NCBI GenBank assembly: GCA_019973155.2
Contig: BPQB01000117.1
Location: forward strand, 1 to 64,000
Source of the DNA: Phanerochaete sordida
Lineage: Eukaryota > Basidiomycota > Agaricomycetes > Polyporales > Phanerochaetaceae
Direction: 5' to 3'
Length of the DNA stretch: 64,000 nt
Part shown: positions 1-11,467 of the stretch, in pieces
Layout of the letters: each line of letters begins with the position of its first letter
How positions within the stretch are numbered: position 1 is the first letter of the stretch
The notes under the pieces: model-generated
Database searches by the model: none
Told to the model about the DNA's origin: nothing
What the model saw: only the letters and a program-made list of their open reading frames with translations
Made by a program: the position numbers and the translations under genes

Positions 1-1838
1 AAGTCTCGGCTCCATGTTACATGTATAGATCAAGCTGACATTGTTGATTTGTGTGCGCAGCATGGTGTCTGCATACGATATCCTGCTCGTGTACAACCAG
101 ACCTCGAAAGTCGGATTGCTGGACAACATGGTCTACGACGTCATCCCTCCTGTTGCAGGTGCCATCGGTAACGCGACGGTCAACGCGTCCATATACCACG
201 TCCAGTGCAGTGCGCTCCCAGATCTGACAGATTCCACTGAAATAGGATTTTTTGAGCTGATGGACGGATCTAATGCGACCATAATGCTAGCACTGCCTTG
301 TGAGTCCACAGTGCCAAACGCTGTCATATTATGTTCTTATCTGCCATGTTACAGACTACCCAGCGGTGTCATCAGGATCTATCTCCAATATCTTTGGGCA
401 TAACGACACGGATTCTGGATGCAGCCAGAGCACTTGCTGGGCACCCCTCATCTTTGCATCCACAATCTCCATCGTCGATTCGTCCGGTAGCGAAAGCCCC
501 ACATCTACCGGAAGCCCGTGGTGGAGAAATAAATTACTTTACATTGACGCAAATGGTAAGAGTTTTGTATGAGGCCCTTGATCCCTATGTTACTGACGAC
601 AGATGACCATGCGCACCTACCACACATATCACACTTTCTCCAGATGTAGTGATTACAGCATCTCAACTAGTGGCCTGCGAAGTAAAAATCAGAGACAAGT
701 TGCTCACCATTTCGGCAAAGGAGTTACAGCCTTTTGCTCCCCCTCCGCAAGCGACTGCTGCGGTGTGGACCAATTTCTCGTGGCCAGACACGTTGGCCAT
801 AAGCGATCCGCGCATACTCGCAGTGAGTAGAATACGCAGTCAGCAGGAGGCAGGCGTATGGATATTGATATTCGTCATAGGCACAGAATACGCCATTACT
901 CTCGCCTGCTAGCGGACATCAAGAACCCATGGAATTGACGCAACTCGTGGACATGAGTTCTGGAGCAAAGCCGGAAGCACGTGCACCGTTTACCTTTGAC
1001 CAATACTCGAGCGCAAGATATGAGGTCACTGAAAGCAAGTCGTCTAACACTCTGTCTGCATTTGAAAGGTTTGTGTACCTATATGGATGGCACTATTTTA
1101 CTGACGATCATGTATCTAGCTTTCTGCTAGCGGACTTGGGAGTCACCTCTGGGAATCACACGAGTATCGGTCTAGCAGACTTGAACCGCAGCATCGGAAA
1201 GGCTCTTGCAGCGGTACAATGGTATGGTGCGTCCATCTCTTGCATTAGCTTGGCAAGTCAGCACGTCATCAATTAACACACGTTAAACAGGACAGCGCAT
1301 TGGCTATTCAATGTCGCAAACACAAGGGGACAGTATCCAGCAGTCTTTGCCTCTCGCCCTCAACGCGAGCCCGTGTTTCGTGGATGCAGCGATGGATCAG
1401 ATGAGCGAGTACGGTGAAACGAATCTGACGGTCATGGTGACCCGATATCAGCTCGACGTGAGTTTACTAGGCACGATGGGCCATTGGAAGCAGCGAACTG
1501 ACGTACTAATAACATGCGCATCAGCTATCGTTAATACCGGTGTGTATATTCGTCTACTACACCATGAAGCTCATTCTCATTAAAATACATTGTAGCTCTT
1601 AACCAGCACCACATCTTCTGCTCTGCTGCTGCTCGTTGCTGCCGGCCTTACCGCACCTTCAATTCTATTTGTCGACAAGGGTGTAAAGACTCGGCGTACA
1701 GCCATCGGCAGCGCAGGGGTTTTGCAAGTTATGTGGCTGCTGGGGATCGAACCACGCCTTGCAGATGTCGACACGCCTGAGGTGTCCAAGCTCCGCCGCG
1801 CAGGAATGTTCAGTTTTCAGCGTCGAAAGCGCGGATAA
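1..1838 (+). CDS. Unrecognised multi-exon membrane protein, copy 1 (5' end outside window)
   Basis: I do not recognise the family. The first exon in the window opens after an acceptor near base 60 and encodes S-M-V-S-A-Y-D. Later exons include a CWAPLIFAST segment and an NRSIGKALAAVQWYG segment. The last exon encodes a hydrophobic stretch (LLLLVAAGL) and GSAGVLQVMWLLG before a TAA stop at 1836-1838. All these blocks align in order with the minus-strand gene at 2408-5033, so the two are paralogues lying tail to tail. By comparison with that copy, the missing 5' part should hold the N-terminal membrane segments. The C-terminus is shorter here and lacks the glycine-rich tail of its partner. I saw no frame break in the exons, but exon borders were set only by eye and by comparison with the paralogue. 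Confidence 0.6.
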
Positions 1839-2407
1839 CATAGGGGTATTGAGACGCCTACGCTCGGACAATAAATTAGCGTCAAAACTCTTGATAACGA
1901 AGCCAGTAGTCTTTGACCGTAAGCTGACTACCTCAAAATAGCGTCGTTTTGCCGGACGTCAATACCGGAAAGTCTTCATGATCAAGTAAGGGTCTCAACA
2001 GCTGCTTTATGGCTGCTCGATGGCGCGTACCAGCTTTGAAGGCAAGGCAATCAGATCTGAAGGATCCTCTCGTACCATCAATGCTGTCTTCGTTGAGACC
2101 TTGTACGACACAGCAGAATTGGCACGAGGATATAAGCCGTGATTGACAGACGTTGGGGCCGCCTGGGTCGTAGGCATAAGGTGCCACAGACGTCCCGCAA
2201 CCTCTGTGTCCATATTTTACCGCCCATTTACTGAGAATCCCCAGAAAATGCGCCACGATATACACAGAGGTCGCAGTATTAGGCTAATCTGAACGTCCGT
2301 AGTCCACATCCCTGGGAGCGATCCTTGCGCAAGATAACCGGTCCTATTTCGAGAGCTGCAGACTCTATCTGGCATAATAACAACAAGAAGGCGCACGAAA
2401 CAACCCA
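1839..2407. other. Intergenic, convergent 3' ends
   Basis: This stretch separates the stop codons of the two tail-to-tail paralogues. I see no convincing gene, only short overlapping reading frames. Confidence 0.5.
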
Positions 2408-5033
2408 TTAATCCAAGTACGCCACCTCACTATACACATCCCTCCCCTTCCCACCCACCTTCTCCGGGCCCCCTCCACCCGCATTGAGCTCAAACATGCC
2501 CGCCGTGCGGAGCGCGCCTAGACGTGGGCTGCCGACGGCAGCGATATGCGGCTCGTTCCCGAGGAGCCAGGTGATCTGCAGGATCCCTGCGCTGTCAATT
2601 CCTGCCCTGTCGATGGCGGGACCACGCGACAGAGACGGGCGAGATGACGGAGGCGAGAGGATAAGCGCGATGGCAACGAGAAGCAGGACGGCTGACCCCG
2701 CGGTGCCGACTATGAGCTGGGAGCGGTGATCAGCGGCCCGCGCACGGATAAGCGGGTAAGTGAGCGTACCGGGGTCAAGCTCAGCTGCGCGCAAGGCTCG
2801 ATCGTCAGCCACGCGCAAGAAAAATATTAGAGACTACGCACGTTAAGGTAGTACCGCGCTTCGACCACTGTGACCACCGTCTCGCCGTACTCAGTGATCG
2901 GACTCTGCGATGCGCTGATGATCAGGGGGTTCGCGACGGACACTGGCGACTGCAGCTGGCCGTCGTCGAGCACTTGAGAGGACGAATAGCCCAGGCTTTG
3001 TCCTGCGTACCAAGTGTGAGAATCGCCGTCGGGACTCCACGACGAGACGGCCGCACACGCACCATACCAGTGGACGGCCGCGAGCGCCTTGGCGACGCTG
3101 TGGTTGAGCTCTGCGAGCGAGACGCTCGTGCGATTCTGGGCGGCGATGCCGAGATCCGCAGTGACAAAACTATCCATCGCCTTAAGCCCATGCCCTTCGT
3201 CCGACTTCCATGACAGAGACGTACCTGTCGAACGCGGTCGGCAGCAGGAGCACCTGCGCCGACGCGTTGCTCTCGAGGATCTGTAGCTCGAGCTGGTCCG
3301 CGGGCGTCGGGAAGAACGAGCCCTCGGGCCGTGCGACGAAGACGGGACCTGCGATCTGGGAGGCGTTCAGGTTCGAGATCGGGGCGTAGGTCGTACGGAT
3401 GGTGTTTTGGTGCCCACTCGCGGGAGAGAGCGAAGGCGCGTTCTGGGCCTGAATCGCTAGAGATGAGTCTACGGAACTAATACGCAGAGGGATGGAAATG
3501 CCCTACCGCCAGAAGCCGGGAATCGGTTCGCGTGAGGTCGCCAGGCCAGGCGAAGCTCGTCCATGTCGCTTCTGTCGGCACGGGAGGCGACTCCAAGGGC
3601 TGCAGCGTCGCCGCGGACACGTTTATCTGTATATCGTGGATGTCTACGCTGCATGCGACCATCTGCACTGCCGTCATCATCGCCGCTATCGACACGCGGT
3701 GATCAGCGGGTCTCGCTCGCGTGAATAACATACCAACGTACTGTACCACAGAGTGTTATCGTCCGGGTCGGGCACGGATTGAAGTGCGGCCGCTTGCCAG
3801 TTTGTCCATGGGTTCCCGCTCGACGTCGGGGGCGGCGCGCCGGAGGAGTCGATGATGGGCACCGTGGAGGCGAGGATGAGCGGTGCCCAGCAGTTGGTCT
3901 GGTCGCAGGGCTTTGAGTTGTTCGCCGGGTTGGTGATGTTGTAGACATAGCCAGAATAAACTGCCTGGTAATCTGGACGCAGTTTATTAAGTGTCGGCGA
4001 TGCCTGCAAAATTTCCAGATATATGTGCTTACAAGGAAGCTTCAACACCGCGACGGCACCGGTCGCGTCCAGATTGAAGAAACTCTCAGGGGTGGTGCCC
4101 GCAGATGGCATGCCATAGATGACGACATTTGGCAACGCCATGCATTGTACGTCGTACACCGCCGCGTTGACTGTGGCATTCCCCGACGCGCCGGGGACCT
4201 GAGGTACGACATCGTACACCATGCTGTCCAACAGCCCGATTTTGTTGATCTGGTTGTACGACAGCAGGCCATCATACGCCGACACCATACTGCGCAGGTA
4301 CATCGTCAGCTCAAACCCAGAACACGAGCCACACCACGCACTTCGCAGTATAGTTCGCCCGCGCGAGCCTCGTCCGCACCGTCTGCAGCGCGCTCGCGTT
4401 GTACGGCACGACGTGGAAGAGGCCCGGCACGCTGATGTGCAGCATGAACACGCACGCGAGGTAGAACGCGACGAGCGCGACGCCGCCCGGCGCCGCGCGC
4501 ACCTTCGTCTGCTGCCAGAGCGCGCCGAGCGCGGACCCGAGGCCGAGCCACGCTGCGTTCTTGTCGTGGACGGCCGTGAGCGTCTGGCGCGTGCGCAGCG
4601 CGGCGCGGAGCGCGAGGCGTTGAGTCACGAGCACAAGTGCCGCGGTGTAGATCTGTGTGCGGGCGCGTCAGGAGGGCGGGAGCGCAGGAGCGCAGGGACG
4701 TACCGTCGCGAAGGCCTGCTGGATTGTGCCGACGACGAGGGGCGCCCATGTGGTCGAGGCGTGTGTGATGGACAGGGTCGCGGCGTGCTCGTAGTGCCGC
4801 GAGAACACGACAAGGAGCGCGACGTGGACTAACAGGAGAAGGACGTGCAGGAGGATGCAGAGCGCTGCGTCGCGCCAATGATGGCGAGCTTCTGCCGCGT
4901 GCTTCTGGGGTACTGTCCCGCGAGCTTGAGGCTGGTCTGTGAGGACCGTCGTCTCCGAGACCTCTTCGAGGACGAATGTGTCTCCACGGGCGCGGGTGGT
5001 GCTCGCGGAAGCTGGACGCTGTGGTCTGAACAT
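2408..5033 (-). CDS. Unrecognised multi-exon membrane protein, copy 2
   Basis: The start is ATG at 5033, about 45 bases downstream of a TATATAAA box. The first splices are clear. Exon 1 is 4704-5033 and exon 2 is 4342-4652. Exon 3 begins at 4289 after a 52-nt intron with a GTGCGT donor, and the joined frame reads ANYTANMVSAYDG. Exon 1 contains a long hydrophobic segment (LCILLHVLLLLVHVALLVV), and exon 2 a second one around FYLACVFMLHISV. The middle exons carry a conserved CWAPLILAST block with N-glycosylation-type NxS/T sites, which suggests a lumenal or extracellular part. A last hydrophobic segment (AVLLLVAIALIL) lies near the C-terminus, followed by a Gly-rich tail. The topology fits a multi-span or anchored membrane protein of roughly 700 residues. 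Function is unknown. It is paralogous to the gene at 1-1838. Confidence 0.65.
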
Positions 5034-5077
5034 GGGGTTCGCGATGGACGGTGTCGATACGCCGAGCAGTCTCCACG

Positions 5078-5085
5078 TTTATATA
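5078..5085 (-). promoter_or_regulatory. TATA box of the 2408-5033 gene
   Basis: On the minus strand this reads TATATAAA, about 45 bases upstream of the chosen ATG. It supports that start. Confidence 0.5.
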
Positions 5086-5119
5086 GCGAGAAACGTGCGA
5101 CGTTCATTTCTGGTTGCTG

Positions 5120-6200
5120 AGCGGGAGCGCACCCATGTTCATATTTTGACAGTTGTGAACCTTATGTGCGCGTAAGCGAGCAGCAGCACACCCACTCCGT
5201 ACAGACACACCTGAACGATTCTAGCCAGATTGACACATAAAAAATAGGACTTCCACGACCAAAGCAGGTCGCATTCACGCAGGGCATGTGCAGAGCACAG
5301 AGGACATCGCGAAGATATTCGCCGTGGGCATAGACGTCCATCAACACTTGACGCTGCGTGCCTTGATTTGGTCGCTACTCGCTCGTACCCAATCCACGAG
5401 CAGTTGCGACCCTGCATCCTAGGTGCAAGTAGCACAGGCAGAGAGACGGGAGGCACCGTGCGCAAGCTCCCGCTGCAGCGACCGACGTCTTGCGACGCGG
5501 GGAGTGGCGGGAGTGGCGCCCTACTATGACACCACATCAGCAGATATTCGTTACACGACGTAGAGGTAGGGGCGCACCGGCGAGCCTGGTGTGTACATAC
5601 ACGAGTTACGAGCTGGATGGGCAACGGGAGCAGCAAACATGGTGACCCGAACCTGAGCGGGGTAGCAGAGGCAGTAGCACTTTCGGACGGTGCTGAGGCT
5701 TTGATGTATGGGCTTTGCTGTGTTATCGTGTGGCCAGGACAGTATATGGTTGATGTGATGCCAGAGTACGTGTTTGCTGGACTGCGATGGCTAGCTTTCA
5801 GGGCGCTTCACCCTGCGCCGCGCTCGGGGTTGCCGCGCAGCGTTATGCTTGTTGTGTCCGTCTGGTACGTCTTCGCCAGGGCAGTGTAGTCGCAGTCCGC
5901 TCGGGAGGCCTCTTGAGACATTACGCGCGCATACATGCGGGTTTTCACAGGGCCGACTGCAGGTGTTCAAGCGTTTACGCGCACGTTCACGTCCATCAGT
6001 GGAGGGATACGCCGACTCGGATGTATCAGTGGTGGAGGCCGGTCGGTAGGACTGAGGAAGGGCAGTGCTGATGCAGAGGATGCATGTATGCCAGCGCGGG
6101 GAAGATTTAAGCTTAATGAAGCATTGGAGTCTCTGGTCCATTACTATTGCAGCGTACAAGTACAGGTGATGCTTCCGCTTTCTGGTCGTGTCCAAACAGG
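5120..6200. other. Intergenic, nothing firm
   Basis: This is about 1.1 kb between the divergent upstream region of the membrane-protein gene and the 3' end of the SDR gene. It holds a 90-codon plus-strand frame at 5617-5889 that begins M-G-N-G-S-S, a possible N-myristoylation signal. There is no splicing logic or homology to support it. Confidence 0.4.
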
Positions 6201-7279
6201 TCAGACGACGCTTGGGCCCGTCAACAGGCTGCCACCGTCCGCCGCGAGAATATGCCCGTTGACATATTCGCCGCCAGCGGACGCGAGGTACAGCACCGCC
6301 GCGCCGATGTCGGTCTCGCGCCCAGGCCGCCGCGCCGGGCGCGCATCGTAGTTCTCGCCGAGGTCGAAGGGATCTGCATCGCGCATATGAGCAGGTTATA
6401 CATGGAGACAGAGAGTGGTCGGGACGCACCGGCCTTCTGGTCCGAGCCCGACTTGCCCGTCGTCATCTCGCTCGGGAAGAGCCCCGGCGCGATCGCGTTC
6501 ACGCGGATCTTCGTCGGCGCGAGCTGCACCGCGAGCATCTTCGTGAGGTGGTTCGCCGCTTCGCGCGCCGTCAGCATATACCGCGCATACATCCAGCGAG
6601 CAGGGCACGCACCGGCCTTGCTCGTCGCGTACGCAAACAGCCCGCCGCTGCTCTGCTTGCTCAACCCGGAGTCGCTCGAGATGTTCACGATGCTCCCGGC
6701 GCCGGTGCGCTCGCGCCCTTTGGCGAGCAGCGGCACGAACGCCCAGCTCACGAAGAAGTGCGCCGTCGCGTTCGTCGCGAAGGTGTCCGCCCATGCCTGG
6801 GGCTCGCCCTGTTCGAAGAAGAACTGCGCGAGCTGCACCGCGTCGTTCTCGTCGCCGTCGAAGCTCTGCAGCGCGGTGGTGTCGCGCGCGACGCCCGCGT
6901 TGTTCACGAGCAGCTGGAGGCCGTCTGGGCACGCCTTCGAGACCTGCGCGACGAGGTCCTTGATTGAGTCCTTCGAGGTGACGTCCGCGACGATCCTGGA
7001 GTCCGTGTCATTCTACGTGCAGAGTCAATACGTCGGAGGTGCGCACGGTGTAATCGTCCCCGCGCCCGCCCCGCCGCCGCTGTAGCGCTCCGCGGCGGCC
7101 TGCAACTTCTCCTGCGAGCGCCCTGTTATGGAGACGTGCGCGCCGTTCGCGACGAGGGCCTGCGCGATCATGAGGCCGATGCCTGAGCTCCCGCCGGTCA
7201 CGACGGCGTTGAAGCCGCGGACGTTGAATATTGCGGACGCGGTCAGGTCCGGGGCTGGCTGCTCGGGGTGTTTGGACAT
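6201..7279 (-). CDS. Short-chain dehydrogenase/reductase (SDR)
   Basis: This is a classical NAD(P)(H)-dependent SDR of 305 residues. The exons, in transcription order, are 7047-7279, 6613-6995, 6430-6558 and 6201-6373. Introns are 51-56 nt with GTGCGC/GTGCGT donors, and every junction keeps the frame. The nucleotide-binding motif TGGSSGIG is at residues ~28-35, NNAG near 108-111, an active-site serine in VNISSDS, and the catalytic YxxxK as YATSK near residue 200. The C-terminal GHILAADGG strand is also typical. The overall pattern resembles 3-oxoacyl-ACP reductase-like fungal SDRs, but the substrate cannot be told from sequence. The second intron uses an AAG acceptor just after YATSKA. It stands alone and is transcribed away from the DUF6535 gene, with which it shares an upstream region. 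Confidence 0.85.
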
Positions 7280-7377
7280 GGTTGGAAAGAGTCCAAGGGA
7301 GGATATAGTAGTCCGATTTGTTCAGAAATGCTGGTAAGAAGCTCGAGGATGTGCGAGGAGGTGTGCAAGCAGCGCAG

Positions 7378-7385
7378 CTTATATA
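7378..7385 (-). promoter_or_regulatory. TATA box of the SDR gene
   Basis: It reads TATATAAG on the minus strand, about 100 bases upstream of the ATG at 7279. Confidence 0.45.
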
Positions 7386-8196
7386 GCGTGCCGGCCCAGG
7401 ATTTCAGAGGTCTCCACATCGCCACACGGAGGCTTATGCTGCACGGCCATGGTCGAGTGGCTCGAGGACGGCCGCGGAGGCTGGTTCATGTCTGACGTTG
7501 GTTGGAGCGAGAGAGGCGCAGCGCGCGCGTCGTGCGCCGCGGCGGGGACAGCACGTGCAGCAATTAGCCGCCAGAGGCATCGGGCAGGCGTCGGGCTGCC
7601 CGCGAGCGTTCTCGGAGTAGCCTCGTCCTCAGCCTTGTTCCTTCTCTTCATGAATTCGTTCGGAGAAATTGCATTACATGCGGAACGGAAGATAAAAGAA
7701 GGTCGTCCTAGTGAAGGCTAGCGCGATGATGTTCGCGCTCACATTTCTTTACAGTAAAATGACGAATAGTCGGTTTGCCTTGAACAAGCCTTGAACGCGG
7801 AGAATTCGAAAGCAGATGCGTCCATTTCTATCGTGCGCCTGCAATAGTACGCCCTCGTGGCTACATTCATACTTCTCCCCGCGAAATCGTCCAAGGTCGA
7901 CATGCCTTGTATATATGTATTTTAGCTTGCTGCTTGGAAGGAAGGCTTTGGTGGAGCCCTTTAGCCATGCTGACGCCATATACGCAGTGCAATCGTTACA
8001 ATAGGAGCAAAGACTCGATTGTGGTGAGACAGCTAGATATTCATGACGGCGTATTCTGGTCCTGCGCACAACGGTGTCCGGGGTACGCGCAGACGCGCAG
8101 GCGTACGCAGTTCGGGGGCGGTACGGCGCACAGCGCGCTGACCTGTCTTTGGCTCCGGTCGTCATCCATTTCCTGTCCATTAAAAGTTTCGGCATT
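7386..8196. other. Shared upstream region, no gene seen
   Basis: About 0.8 kb lies between the divergently transcribed SDR and DUF6535 genes. Only shadow reading frames are visible. Confidence 0.45.
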
Positions 8197-11100
8197 ATGG
8201 ACCCCTCGATACCGGTCATCGACGTGGTGAGGATCGGGCTCGAGAATTGAGCTGATATCGTAGAGGTTGACTGATGTTGCAGACGTCAGTCAAGTCGGCC
8301 GTATCGGTATGGCAGCAAATGTTGAAGACGGTCCGTGACGTCGACGTAGTAAAGATCGCGGACTGTAAGGAAGATATCGATACGCTACTGGTCTTTGTGA
8401 GTCTCCGCGTCTCTCTAAGAGAGCACCCCCAGCTCACTTCCTGCAGGCCGGTCTCTTTTCTGCTGTTCTCACCGCATTCCTGGTGGAGTCGTACACCCTG
8501 CTACAACCCGATCCCAACTCCGAAATAGCCTTCCTCCTTCGACAATCCATCGCGAAGAACTACACCTTTAGCTCGGGATACTTGAACTCCACCACGCCCT
8601 TTCCTGGGGATCCGCCGCCATTCAACGCGCCGGAATGGGCGTTGCAGGTGAACGGACTCTGGTTCGCAAGCCTCATCTGCAGCCTTTCCACCGCTTCCTT
8701 GGCTATGCTCGTGAAGAGCTGGCTGCGCGAATACCTTGCCATCGAGTGGACCGTGCCCCAGGAGCGACTCCGTGCGTGGGAGTACCGGAACGCCGCCCTC
8801 GCGAAGTGGAGAATCTTCGAGATCGCCTCGGCTTTGCCGCTCCTCCTGCAGATCTCACTTGGCCTGTTCTTCATAGGGCTGTGCATCTTCACGGCTGCGA
8901 TCGACGAGCGGATTGGGCGATCAACGCTGCCACTGGTCGCAGGCTGGGCGTTCTTTATATTTGCCACGACGGCTGCTCCGCTTGTCTCCCCTAGGTGCCC
9001 ATACAAAGTCCCCCTTCTGAAGGGTACCATCAGGATCATCAGACGTCATATTCACTACAAGCTTTTTGCGAAGATAAGCAAGTATGGCCTGCGCGCCATT
9101 CACGGCGCGGAGCGTGCTTTCCGTGGCTTGCCTGTTCTATCCGAACGGATCCTCGACAAGGCTATGGAGATCCTTTACTGGTTCAGCGACCCTTTTCCCG
9201 TCTGGCGCACCATGCGCCTGGACGTTCATGTACTCATCATGACTGTTGCACCAATAATATCCATGATGTTCACTGCAATCATCATCATTCCCGCAATGAC
9301 ACTCGACTTGATCGTCCTGCCAGCTATGATTGGCATGGCATCCGCACTCGGTATTGCCATGCGCCATGTCTCCACTGTCCCGCCATCCGATGGGCGCGAG
9401 GAGGAGGACATCGTCAAGAATACTGGAGACGAGACTGATCTACTCCTTTCCATCGACGAGACCATGGTCAACGACGGCTTCCTTGAGCCTATGTGGGACC
9501 TGGTCCGACACAAGAACACATCCTCTGACGTGTTGATCGTCTTCGCATTTGGGCTGATTCGACATCGCGCGAGCACATCGTTGGGAGTTCCGGAGACCTA
9601 CGCCGATATTCACGGTCCTGTGGACTTGACCTCCCTCTCCAAACTCGCGTACGATCTCGTTACAGAGATTGTCTTCGAAGCGTTCAAACGTCATGTACAC
9701 AGACCCCACGCGGAGGCCAGCAAGACCTCGATACCATCCCGTTGGGCGCAGGTCGGACTCGCGATCCTCCTTTCCAAGTCACGAGCGCAGGACTCGTCTT
9801 ACCTTCCCTTCCTCCTCTCCGACGACCACATGCGAGGGGGCATCCTGCTGGAGATCGCCCAAAACGGCGGGCTACACTGGTCGCCTGTTCCTTCCGTGGT
9901 CACATTGGCGTCTTTCCTGTGGCACACCACTGCTCCGGTGCCACCTGCAGACCCCACCGGCGATCTGAGGAGCATGTGGCAGGGACAGCTTCAAGATCTT
10001 CTGCAGCGCATTTCCTCCGGCGAGAGACAAGCCTTGTCCAGGATCATCAGAGACGATCTACGCTACTGGATGGGCGATGGTCTTGCCATGGTTCCTCACG
10101 CACACGAGGAATTTCAGCATTACTGTGCTGCCGTCTACAACTCAGCAGTGATCCTTGTCACCCTGGAGCGCGATTCACCCTCTCATCCGGCGCTGGCATC
10201 CGTACGGGCTACGGTCGAACACATGCTCCATCTTCTACCGCAAGACGATTGGCCTACGCGTATCCAGAGCGACACGGTGTTTGTGATCGTGATCCCAAAG
10301 CTACGCGTGCTCCTGCTGACGGTCGAAGACGACAAGCCGTACGACGAAGTATTCCGCCACGCTATGAACCTATACGCTGGGTCACTCAGGTTTGTCAGAG
10401 AACAGCGGCATGCTGGCCCAGGAGAGGCTTCGCAGTATCTATTCACGACGAATCTCCCGGGCGATTTATTCGTGGGGGCCGGGATCGTGCGCGGCATCCT
10501 ATATGAGCTGTGGGAATTTCTGCAGCTTTTCGCGACGCTGGGCATGCACCGGGCACTGTCTCCCATCTACCGCACGCAGTTCGCCCACGCATGCCTGCTC
10601 TTCGTCCGCCCGCACATATTCTCCGCAACGGCGGATGGTTGCGACACTATGCGAATATGGAGACAGCTGGCTCCGATGATGCAGGAGGCACTAAGCAGTG
10701 CGGACAACGCCCCACCAGAAGACAAGCAGACGCTGTCGCTCGCCAAGCAGGCACTGGAACGCCTCGTGCTTTGCGTGCCCTGGTGCGTTGACCAGTTCCC
10801 GAAAGAACTCCTGCAAGTCCTCGCGGACGTCGTCTCAACAAGAGACCGTCCCTACTACATCTCAAGCATGGGTCGTCTGGCCGAATATTTGACGATGCAC
10901 GAGCAGAAAGCCGATCTCACCGACGAGCCAATTCACACCGTCTTCAGAGGCCCAGACTACTCCCCCGATGTCGACCGAGATCTCGAACGAGCGGATCCTT
11001 CAGGCACTCACTATTCGACGATGGAGGCTTCTGAACCCTTCATGCAAGAACCGAGCCGACAGGCAGCGAACTTTGACGATCCGATGGAGGAAATTGAGCC

Positions 11101-11305
11101 AGGCCCACCAGCAGAGGGATTCTCTGCTACAACCGCGGCGTGGAGCGCAAACAATAGTCTAGGCGATCCCGAAGTCCTCCCTATCAGGACAGACTCCTCT
11201 GAAAATCCCGAAGCGGCCAGCGGAGGGGCTACAGCTGCGTTCCATGACCCAGACCTTTCAGGCGAATTGTTTACTGCAGGTAGTTCTGCGGGCAATAATC
11301 AATAA
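8197..11305 (+). CDS. DUF6535-domain protein
   Basis: A 1000-residue protein from three exons: 8197-8226, 8283-8396 and 8447-11305. The second splice joins ..DIDTLLVF to AGLFSAVLTAFLVESY. That junction and the following LLQPDPNSE, VNGLWFASLICSLSTASLA and KSWLREYL blocks are the hallmark of the basidiomycete DUF6535 family. The domain spans about residues 25-210 and has several hydrophobic, probably membrane-spanning, segments (GLFSAVLTAFLV, LWFASLICSLS, IFEIASALPLLLQISLGLFFI, PLVAGWAFFIF). A further hydrophobic pair follows near VLIMTVAPIISMMFTAIIII. The remaining ~700 residues look soluble and helical with an acidic, disordered tail. Molecular function is unknown. The short first exon (MDPSIPVIDV) is the least certain part. 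A start inside exon 2 is possible. Confidence 0.8.
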
Positions 11306-11467
11306 GGTGAGCGCGATCTAGCTGTCGCCATAATTATCCAGACATCTGTACCATAGTCGCATGTATAACCTATCGCTGCCAATGCCATACACTTTGAAGG
11401 ACGTATATTGCAGAAGTACGTCCTACCTAGCCTATCTACGCGTAATTTACCGCCCGACTGTCAAGCT

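Noticed and set aside
4306..5076. 256-codon minus-strand frame
   Set aside because: It is a shadow in another frame of the two N-terminal exons of the membrane-protein gene, with no intron logic.
5617..5889. 90-codon plus-strand frame starting MGNGSS, a possible N-myristoylated protein
   Set aside because: There is no homology, no splice context and no codon pattern to support it. Frames of this length are common by chance here.
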